Shown one piece after another: positions 5,620 through 10,121 of a stretch of DNA of 10,121 bases. How positions within the stretch are numbered: position 1 is the first letter of the stretch; the number at the start of each line of letters is the position of its first letter. The notes under the pieces were generated by a model. It was not told the origin of the DNA and ran no database searches. It saw only the letters and a program-made list of their open reading frames with translations. Source of the stretch: Bacillota bacterium (GTDB lineage: Bacteria; Bacillota; Clostridia; Christensenellales; UMGS416); contig JAEYYW010000122.1 in the NCBI GenBank assembly GCA_023428265.1, positions 1 to 10,121 of the forward strand, in the 5' to 3' direction. The position numbers and the translations under genes are program-made.

Positions 5620-5628
5620 AGTATACCA
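5620..5628 (-). promoter_or_regulatory. Extended -10 promoter of the minus-strand membrane protein/deacylase genes
   Basis: On the minus strand the sequence reads TGG-TATACT, an extended -10 element (TATACT at 5620-5625, TG at 5627-5628). No good -35 hexamer is seen 17 bp upstream, which extended -10 promoters tolerate. Transcription would start near 5613. Confidence 0.55.
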
Positions 5629-5675
5629 GAGAACCGCACCGGTCGTATATCCCCTTCCCCGCGCCGATATCCCAC

Positions 5676-5705
5676 ACCCCCGGTTGCCATATCTCATATA
5701 CTATA
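5676..5705 (+). promoter_or_regulatory. SigK/SigE-like sporulation promoter of the Cys-rich gene
   Basis: AC (5676-5677), 17 bases, then CATATACTA (5695-5703) matches AC-N17-CATANNNTA, the consensus of the late mother-cell sigma factor SigK; SigE sites are similar. The block ATATCTCATA-NNN-TATAC is shared exactly with the promoter of the YmaF gene at 6280-6297. Identification as SigK rather than SigE is inference. Confidence 0.6.
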
Positions 5706-5719
5706 CGGGAGGTGATACC

Positions 5720-6175
5720 ATGCAATATATTGACATCAGCACCTGGACGGGCGGCGCCCGCTGGCAGGCGGCGTGGAACGGCGAGTCCGCCAACGAGCTC
5801 GGCATCACCGCCGGAGAGTTCTGCGCCCTGTTTACCCGCAGGTTCTGCAGGCTGTTCTGCTCGCAAAACCGCAGGCGCTGCGGCTTCTTCAACCTGGGCG
5901 GCAACAACAACAGCAACCGCGAATGCTGCGTTGCGTGCCTGCGCATCACGCCCGACATCTGCCAGGAGGTCTTCGCCGCGCGCGCCAATGTGGTGAACTT
6001 CTGCGAGTGCTTCAGCGCCGATTTCTGCGCCGCGTTTGTGGACGCATTCCTCGACGAGCGGGACTTGCCGGAGCGTTGCCGGGCGGTGCTGTGCGCGCGC
6101 TGCTGCGCGGCCAGCCGGATCGCGTGCAGGGAAGTACTCAGGGAGTTGGGGGCGAACACAAGCTGCTGCTTCTGA
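5720..6175 (+). CDS. Cysteine-rich protein with 18 Cys, putative spore protein
   Basis: The 151-aa product has no recognised domain, signal peptide or membrane helix. Residues 1-34 are free of Cys and contain three Trp; from 35 to 150 there are 18 Cys (35, 43, 47, 54, 69, 70, 73, 81, 95, 97, 103, 120, 125, 128, 129, 136, 149, 150), mostly within hydrophobic FC, LC and CC contexts of likely helices. A Gly/Asn linker (about 60-66) separates two Cys-rich parts. GGGAGGTG ahead of ATG 5720 supports the start. The sporulation-type promoter and the YmaF gene that follows with the same promoter suggest a mother-cell product such as a cross-linked coat component or a metal binder. That role is inference; the lack of a known match is part of the interest. 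Confidence 0.82.
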   Translation: MQYIDISTWTGGARWQAAWNGESANELGITAGEFCALFTRRFCRLFCSQNRRRCGFFNLGGNNNSNRECCVACLRITPDICQEVFAARANVVNFCECFSADFCAAFVDAFLDERDLPERCRAVLCARCCAASRIACREVLRELGANTSCCF

Positions 6176-6183
6176 GGAAGCAG

Positions 6184-6226
6184 GGGGTACACAAAGGAAA
6201 CGCGGGCGAAAGCCCGCTGATACATA
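6184..6226. repeat. GGTAC-GGAAACGCGGGC hairpin unit, copy 1
   Basis: A perfect stem GCGGGC (6202-6207)/GCCCGC (6212-6217) has a GAAA tetraloop and is framed by GGTAC (6186-6190) and TACATA (6221-6226). The same frame occurs at 6809-6855 after the next gene. On the minus strand the stem is followed by GTTTCCTTT, so as a terminator it would work in that direction; for the gene before it it may only protect the 3' end. Confidence 0.5.
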
Positions 6227-6266
6227 CGATTACATAACCATGCTTCACCACATTTTGCCACCGTTC

Positions 6267-6297
6267 ACCAACACCACCGATATCTCATAGGATATAC
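6267..6297 (+). promoter_or_regulatory. SigK/SigE-like sporulation promoter of the YmaF gene
   Basis: AC (6267-6268), 17 bases, then CATAGGATA (6286-6294) again fits AC-N17-CATANNNTA. Of the 18 positions ATATCTCATA-NNN-TATAC, the 15 defined ones are the same as upstream of the Cys-rich gene, which points to co-regulation. Confidence 0.6.
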
Positions 6298-6321
6298 CAT
6301 CCATGGAAAGGAGGTAATCAT

Positions 6322-6762
6322 ATGAAATATGACAGGTACTATCCGGAAGACGGCCGCAAGGAGCGGGAAAGCGCCCGCAAAGACGAAGGCAGCCGCCGGC
6401 CGGACAGGGAGCAGGAGTGGCCCCCGGAGGAGCTGACCCACACCCACGAGTTTGAGGGCAGCACCAAGCTGGCAGAGCTCCAGGAAGACCCCCACAACCA
6501 CCGCTTCGCCGGCGTGACGGGCGAAGTCATCGAGGTGCCCGGCGGCCATATCCACAAGGTGTTCACCCGCACGGACTTCTTTGACAACCATTTCCACTTC
6601 GTGATCAGGTTCACCGGCCTGCAGCGGCCCGTGGGCAACGGCAAGCATGTGCACTTTGTGAAGGGCATGACAACGGAGGCCGACGGCCACCGGCATGAGT
6701 TCCAGTTTGCCACGCTGATTGAGGACCCGCTGAGCCCGCCGCCGGAGGAAGAAGACTGCTGA
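6322..6762 (+). CDS. ymaF: YmaF-family protein with six HxH motifs
   Basis: The 146-aa product matches the YmaF family: a variable charged N-terminus (1-37, rich in Arg, Glu and Asp), then a core starting THTHEFEGSTKLAE and ending GHRHEFQFATLIEDP. His-x-His pairs occur at 40/42, 58/60, 76/78, 90/92, 109/111 and 123/125, each at the end of a likely beta strand, so the core looks like repeated strands lining a row of His, suited to metal binding. That reading is mine; the family's biochemical function is not known to me. A C-terminal acidic tail (PPPEEEDC) follows. AAAGGAGGT lies six bases before ATG 6322. The promoter suggests expression in the sporulating mother cell, together with the Cys-rich protein. 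Confidence 0.88.
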   Translation: MKYDRYYPEDGRKERESARKDEGSRRPDREQEWPPEELTHTHEFEGSTKLAELQEDPHNHRFAGVTGEVIEVPGGHIHKVFTRTDFFDNHFHFVIRFTGLQRPVGNGKHVHFVKGMTTEADGHRHEFQFATLIEDPLSPPPEEEDC

Positions 6763-6808
6763 GAGATCTGGAGTACGGAAGGTAAAGGTTGCTGCGTTAG
6801 GGGGCAGT

Positions 6809-6855
6809 GGGTACGGAAGAGGAAAACGCGGGCCTGGGGCCCGCGGGGTACATAG
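6809..6855. repeat. GGTAC-GGAAAACGCGGGC hairpin unit, copy 2
   Basis: The unit is framed by GGGTAC (6809-6814) and TACATA (6849-6854) like copy 1 at 6184-6226, with the stem CGCGGGCC (6827-6834)/GGCCCGCG (6838-6845) replacing the shorter stem. It is the last GC-rich sequence before the AT-rich island. Confidence 0.5.
6823..6845 (-). terminator. Probable terminator of the minus-strand island genes
   Basis: Read on the minus strand, CGCGGGCC and GGCCCGCG form a perfect 8-bp stem with a 3-base loop, followed directly by TTTT (6826-6823) and then CCTCTTCC. It lies about 70 bases past the stop of the zinc-ribbon gene and would stop transcription from the island before it enters the YmaF gene. Confidence 0.65.
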
Positions 6856-6913
6856 GGGGGCAGATTGATGTATGTAGCCACAAGGTCTTTGGGATCATAA
6901 GGGTGGGGAGGAA

Positions 6914-7858
6914 CTACAATATTGTTGCTCTAATTCTGTTTATAAGTTTTTCATGTAAATCCTCATAATTATTCCACAAAATGAAGTTATAGTGGTTTAT
7001 GTCAAAATGCAAATAGTTTTTAACTCCTTTATCATCCGTCCCATCAAACCATTCTTTTTTGCATGTCCTGATTACTTCAAGACCTCTTCCTTGTGCATAA
7101 CCAGCTTCAAAATAAGCCCCTTGATTGTTATATGTAAAATCAGTCACAACGAATTTACTAGTCTTAATCTCAGAAATTATCCTATCCGTTATGTCTCCGT
7201 TATGCTCTTTTTCCATTATTATGAATGCATTAAAACCGCAAGCTCTGCATGCTGGTTGAATTGCATGTTTATATGCATCAAGTAGATCATCTTTAAAACC
7301 CATGGCAACAAAGACCTTGTTCGAATGTTTATTTGTTGTTGAAATCTCTTCTGCCCTGATTAGGCCCTCAAGGGAAACTGTGAAATAGATGCTCTCAAAT
7401 GACTGAGCATGCTTGGTGAATAATCCTATATCTATAAGTGCTAGAACCATATTTTTAAACTCATCATAATTATGTGCGAATCCAATAGAATAAGGAGTAG
7501 ATTTATCTACTCTAAACACTGATCCAAACTCATCAGATCCTCTATAATAATACAAAAGTATTTTATCTAGTTTTTGCGATATGGTTTTTGGAATATTAGG
7601 ATCATTTAAAAGACTTTCAATATTATCATTTTTTATCATTTCCAAGTCTAGCCCTAAGTCATTCTTTTCTCTAATTAAACCAGAAATTAAGTGTCTATAC
7701 GGAAAATATAATCTTTCAACATCTTTATCTTGATCCTTAAAAATGTCTGAAACATTATAGCAGCCACAATTCGGGCATTCGACTTTTACCTCTTGTTCAA
7801 GTCTTCCCAAATACGTATATATAGCATAGTTATCACAAAAGAGACACCTCTCTGACAT
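6914..7858 (-). CDS. Zinc-ribbon protein with C-terminal nucleoside 2-deoxyribosyltransferase/TIR-like domain
   Basis: The 314-aa product starts with a zinc ribbon: Cys5-x2-Cys8 and Cys28-x2-Cys31 (with Cys33). A mostly helical middle part (about 40-170) is not recognised. The C-terminal domain opens with KVFVAMGF (181-188), has a helix DAYKHAIQPACRACGF, then IISEIKTSKFVVTDFT with Asp240, and GAYFEAGYAQG with Glu251, where the Glu is at the place of the catalytic Glu of deoxyribosyltransferases and NAD-cleaving TIR-like domains. Such domains hydrolyse or move the base of nucleotides or NAD; the exact substrate here is unknown. The start is taken at ATG 7858 because AGGAGG (7868-7873) lies nine bases before it and touches the earlier ATG 7867. 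It is encoded just downstream of the CHAT protease gene, same strand. Confidence 0.82.
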   Translation of the reverse strand: MSERCLFCDNYAIYTYLGRLEQEVKVECPNCGCYNVSDIFKDQDKDVERLYFPYRHLISGLIREKNDLGLDLEMIKNDNIESLLNDPNIPKTISQKLDKILLYYYRGSDEFGSVFRVDKSTPYSIGFAHNYDEFKNMVLALIDIGLFTKHAQSFESIYFTVSLEGLIRAEEISTTNKHSNKVFVAMGFKDDLLDAYKHAIQPACRACGFNAFIIMEKEHNGDITDRIISEIKTSKFVVTDFTYNNQGAYFEAGYAQGRGLEVIRTCKKEWFDGTDDKGVKNYLHFDINHYNFILWNNYEDLHEKLINRIRATIL

Positions 7859-7867
7859 GTTTATCAT

Positions 7868-7873
7868 CCTCCT
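7868..7873 (-). promoter_or_regulatory. Ribosome binding site deciding the start of the zinc-ribbon gene
   Basis: Minus-strand AGGAGG abuts the ATG at 7867 with no spacing but stands nine bases from the in-frame ATG at 7858. The second start (MSERC) is therefore preferred, shortening the protein by three residues. Confidence 0.7.
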
Positions 7874-7903
7874 GCGTATCTTTCCTTAGTTGTCGATTAA
7901 TCA

Positions 7904-7932
7904 ATTATATCACTGTATTAAGGAATTCAAAA
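7904..7932 (-). promoter_or_regulatory. Extended -10 promoter of the zinc-ribbon gene
   Basis: On the minus strand TTTTGA (7932-7927), 17 bp, then TG-A-TATAAT, with a perfect -10 at 7909-7904. The zinc-ribbon gene can thus be transcribed apart from the CHAT gene, with a leader of about 40 bases. Confidence 0.7.
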
Positions 7933-7953
7933 TAAGCTAAGCGGAACTAAAGA

Positions 7954-8049
7954 TCAATGAAACAGGGGGCAATGGTGGCGGATGGTTCTGGTACTGAAGG
8001 AACGATACCAATTCGATCTGTTTATTAGAAACGCTATCTGCATAGTCAT
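7954..8049 (-). CDS. Possible 31-aa peptide overlapping the end of the CHAT gene
   Basis: A frame starting ATGACTATG overlaps the CHAT stop codon by four bases (ATGA), the layout of translationally coupled genes, and runs 31 codons to TGA. The peptide is basic, with RSNWYRSF and HHC near the end, and has no recognised match. The stretch is less AT-rich than both neighbours, so it could instead be a scrap of another element, for example a broken transposon end. No Shine-Dalgarno site is clear; coding is uncertain. Confidence 0.25.
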   Translation of the reverse strand: MTMQIAFLINRSNWYRSFSTRTIRHHCPLFH

Positions 8050-9968
8050 AAGGTCTCTTTCTGATTTCTCTGATCTTCACGTTTCTCGATCATAGAGCAC
8101 AGTCTTAATGATTTCGCAATTACTTCAACCACTCTATCAGCCCTATAAAAGAGAGACAACTCTGCGCATAAGAACTTGATCGTGTTCAAGGCGCTACTTA
8201 CTTGAAAACTCTGCCGTGTTTTCAAGAGAAATCCTACCCACCTTTCCAGAGAGCTCATTAGCTCCCTTAGTACCAAGCGACCCTTTTTTTCTGACGAACC
8301 TTTTATGGTGCTAAAATGAAGTCCGCAATAAATGTATACGCCTTCGTATTCTTCTTTGGTAATAGATCTTAAAATAAGATTAACAGTATCTGATATTGGT
8401 TGACAAAAGACATTCTGATAAAAGACGGTTGCGGAATGTAAGGCAATCGAATTCTCAATATTCCATAGTGTTCCAATGTAACCTCTACAACCAGAAGCGA
8501 TTAATGTTGCAGAAAAATCTCTCCATGATGTACAGGAGTTATTAAACACTATCGGGTTTCCATTTGATGCTATTGAATGGAATTGTCCTTGATGAATTCC
8601 ATCATAACATTGTACATGGCATGATTTTTCAATCAGATAATCGACTTTAACGCGACACTTAGCAATAGCATCTTCATCGGCCATTGATTTCATCATATCA
8701 TTATAAACATACTCAGGATATCCGGCAGACTTCAATTCAGGGCTCATCCATTTATATCCATCAAAATATCTAAAAATCCTTTTGCTAGAAACATTCACAT
8801 AATCCGTATTATCGAAAGCAAAGCCAACAATTTCTTCAAACTCAACATTATGTGATATCCCCATCCTATCAGTGAAACTGGTATTTACATAGTAACCAGA
8901 CACCTCCCCCCCATGACTCACAATGTGCAAGATGTCGAATGGATAATAACCAACATATTGATCAAAAGATTTTACTGTTGCATGTTTTCTATACAATTTT
9001 TTAACATAGAATTGCTTTTTTTGGAGACTATCGTCTACTTCATTTGCTTCATTTATGGTCACATAGCCAAGATCTACTGGTTCTGGTGAAAAAACAACAG
9101 CTGAATCGTACTTATTTCCTTCCATTTCGTAAACTAGATTGTTAAAAATGAAGACATCTTCGTTTAGTGGTATTATTACATGTGTGCATATAGTAATGTC
9201 TTGACAAAATACTCCGTACGGGATTCCCCTCGTAAAAAAAGTTACATATTTGTAGGACTCTAAATCAATATCTCCAATTAATGTGTGAATACAATGAGTA
9301 CACCGGAGATAAGCTCCATAAGTTTTCTCTAGTTTCCATTTTAGTAGATCATCATAAAACGAATTAACCTCTTCTCTTGATACAGAACTAATAAATTTCA
9401 AATCTGCCCCTATTGATGCAGCATAATTCGATATAACTAGCTCAGACATATCGTTACTTCTTTCGGCTATAATTAATACCGAAGCTGCAGAATTTACTTG
9501 AACAACCTTCTTAAGGGATTTGTAAAGACTCAGGGCTACAATACTCTCATTTCTTGGGAGTTCAATGAATCTATTTGCACCAAACTCATTAATGAAATCT
9601 ATTGAATTATTAATATATACCTTTTTAACATTATAATATTTATCTAGATTAAAGTATGATAATTGAAAATCATCTAGTCCAACACAGACTATGGTCTCTG
9701 TATGTACTCTTGCCATGGCGTTATTGATATGTGTTCCCTTAACATGGGCAATGACATTTGTTAAATAATCATCATCATGTAGTGTTGATTCGGAATTTCG
9801 TTTATGTTTGACTTTCGGCATTCTAAACACTGGGCAATATGTGTTATTCTTTGCAAGCATAAGTAGAACCGCTGCAATTAACTCAAAATCACATTCATCA
9901 GAAACGATACAAGCGAACTGGCAGTTAACTCTAGGTATATTATGTTTCCCTTTATCGTTTTCTTCCAT
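8046..9968 (-). CDS. CHAT-domain (caspase-like) protease of a candidate defence module
   Basis: The 640-aa product carries a CHAT domain (clan CD, caspase/separase relatives) at about 300-545. The catalytic His352 lies in DILHIVSHGG and the nucleophile Cys479 in VFNNSC, followed by the typical GCRGYIGTLWNIENSIA block (around 493-510) and a FYQNVF helix. The 127 residues between His and Cys are longer than usual in CHAT proteins, pointing to an insert (about 365-465). Residues 1-290 look like alternating strands and helices (for example VLIIAE near 168 and DLKFIS near 191) and match no domain I know; no TPR repeats are seen. The C-terminal tail (about 550-640) is helical. No signal or membrane segment. 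TAA stands in frame just upstream, so ATG 9968 is the first possible start; it lacks a Shine-Dalgarno site. CHAT proteases in bacteria act on partner proteins after sensing infection. Confidence 0.85.
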   Translation of the reverse strand: MEENDKGKHNIPRVNCQFACIVSDECDFELIAAVLLMLAKNNTYCPVFRMPKVKHKRNSESTLHDDDYLTNVIAHVKGTHINNAMARVHTETIVCVGLDDFQLSYFNLDKYYNVKKVYINNSIDFINEFGANRFIELPRNESIVALSLYKSLKKVVQVNSAASVLIIAERSNDMSELVISNYAASIGADLKFISSVSREEVNSFYDDLLKWKLEKTYGAYLRCTHCIHTLIGDIDLESYKYVTFFTRGIPYGVFCQDITICTHVIIPLNEDVFIFNNLVYEMEGNKYDSAVVFSPEPVDLGYVTINEANEVDDSLQKKQFYVKKLYRKHATVKSFDQYVGYYPFDILHIVSHGGEVSGYYVNTSFTDRMGISHNVEFEEIVGFAFDNTDYVNVSSKRIFRYFDGYKWMSPELKSAGYPEYVYNDMMKSMADEDAIAKCRVKVDYLIEKSCHVQCYDGIHQGQFHSIASNGNPIVFNNSCTSWRDFSATLIASGCRGYIGTLWNIENSIALHSATVFYQNVFCQPISDTVNLILRSITKEEYEGVYIYCGLHFSTIKGSSEKKGRLVLRELMSSLERWVGFLLKTRQSFQVSSALNTIKFLCAELSLFYRADRVVEVIAKSLRLCSMIEKREDQRNQKETL

Positions 9969-9981
9969 ATGTTAATAATAC

Positions 9982-9987
9982 ATAATA
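9982..9987 (-). promoter_or_regulatory. Possible -10 element of the CHAT gene
   Basis: Minus-strand TATTAT ends 13 bases before ATG 9968, which would place the transcript start about seven bases before the start codon. No clear -35 is seen. Together with the missing Shine-Dalgarno site this suggests a nearly leaderless message. Confidence 0.35.
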
Positions 9988-10015
9988 TGCGCCAAACATT
10001 CAACAATATTCTTTA

Positions 10016-10045
10016 CCCTCCCCCCTTGCCCTCCCCTCCCCTCCC
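10016..10045 (-). promoter_or_regulatory. G-quadruplex-type tract between divergent genes
   Basis: On the minus strand six runs of three or more G (GGG, GGGG, GGGG, GGG, GGGGGG, GGG) are separated by single A or by CAA, a strong quadruplex pattern. The tract lies 48 bases upstream of the CHAT start and covers the -35 region of the plus-strand promoter. Confidence 0.6.
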
Positions 10046-10055
10046 ATGCTATAAT
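10026..10055 (+). promoter_or_regulatory. Extended -10 promoter of the right-edge gene
   Basis: TTGCCC (10026-10031), 18 bp, then TG-C-TATAAT with a perfect -10 at 10050-10055. It drives rightward, away from the CHAT gene. Confidence 0.72.
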
Positions 10056-10094
10056 ACCACTCCTTGTTTCCCCAAAAGTCAGGAGGTGGTACCC

Positions 10095-10121
10095 TTGTCC
10101 TCCCTCCACAGGGACTTCCCG
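10095..10121 (+). CDS. Start of an unidentified gene (cut by window end)
   Basis: AGGAGGTG (10081-10088) is followed after six bases by TTG 10095 and nine codons (SSLHRDFP after the start) up to the window end. The composition is GC-rich like the chromosome, so the island ends before it. Too little is visible to name it; a rare TTG start and the perfect ribosome binding site are the reasons for calling it. The in-frame GTG 10086 overlaps that site and is unlikely. Confidence 0.6.

Larger units (their letters stand above)
6860..10010. other. AT-rich island carrying a two-gene candidate defence module
   Basis: Base composition shifts sharply from GC-rich to AT-rich near 6860-6915 and back near 10010. 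AT-rich codons (ATA, TTA, AAT, AGA) dominate both genes inside, unlike all flanking genes except the SRPBCC cassette. No integrase, transposase or tRNA is present in the window. The 10-mer AATATTGTTG (6918-6927) is repeated inverted as CAACAATATT (10001-10010) at the other edge. Horizontal acquisition is the likely reading. Confidence 0.7.

Noticed and set aside
6992..7285. 97-codon plus-strand frame in the island
   Set aside because: It is antisense to the zinc-ribbon gene, in AT-rich DNA, without a Shine-Dalgarno site or recognisable motif.
8046..9968. Type III-E CRISPR (Craspase) or gasdermin system based on the CHAT protease
   Set aside because: No CRISPR repeats, Cas7-like effector, TPR region or membrane pore protein is present; the partner gene is a zinc-ribbon nucleotide-acting protein.

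Overview
The window looks like the chromosome of a GC-rich, endospore-forming Firmicute, most likely a gut Clostridia/Oscillospiraceae-type organism. The grounds are strong GGAGG ribosome binding sites, TTGACA/TATAAT promoters, a BlaI/M56 pair, a YmaF-family gene, promoters resembling the mother-cell sporulation consensus, and several families of GC-rich palindromic intergenic repeats. This is inference from content; no rRNA or other phylogenetic marker is present.

Left part (1-3477, all genes on +): the 3' end of an unrecognised gene and its terminator; a BlaI/MecI-type repressor and an M56 zinc metalloprotease without a penicillin-sensing domain, forming a two-gene operon behind a sigma-A promoter with an operator-like dyad; an 8-codon start-like stub; a more AT-rich SRPBCC-domain gene with its own promoter, a 12-bp palindrome and a terminator; and a lipoprotein gene with a dyad just after its promoter.

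Middle (3478-6913): a 408-bp gene-free stretch full of palindromic repeats; three genes on the minus strand (flavodoxin-fold oxidoreductase with a Cys cluster, YbaK/PrdX-type prolyl-tRNA deacylase, small three-helix membrane protein); then two plus-strand genes, an 18-cysteine protein and a YmaF protein with six HxH motifs. These last two share an almost identical promoter that fits the SigK (or SigE) pattern, and each is followed by a similar GCGGGC hairpin. They may be spore coat or spore metal-binding proteins made in the mother cell.

Right part (6914 to about 10010): a visibly AT-rich island with two minus-strand genes. The first transcribed encodes a 640-aa CHAT (caspase-like) protease with a His/Cys dyad. 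The second encodes a 314-aa protein with an N-terminal zinc ribbon and a C-terminal nucleoside 2-deoxyribosyltransferase/TIR-like domain. A protease paired with a likely nucleotide- or NAD-acting enzyme, in foreign-looking DNA between housekeeping genes, is the best candidate for an undescribed defence (abortive-infection) module. At the right edge a G-quadruplex-type tract lies between the CHAT gene and a divergent, barely started plus-strand gene with its own extended -10 promoter.
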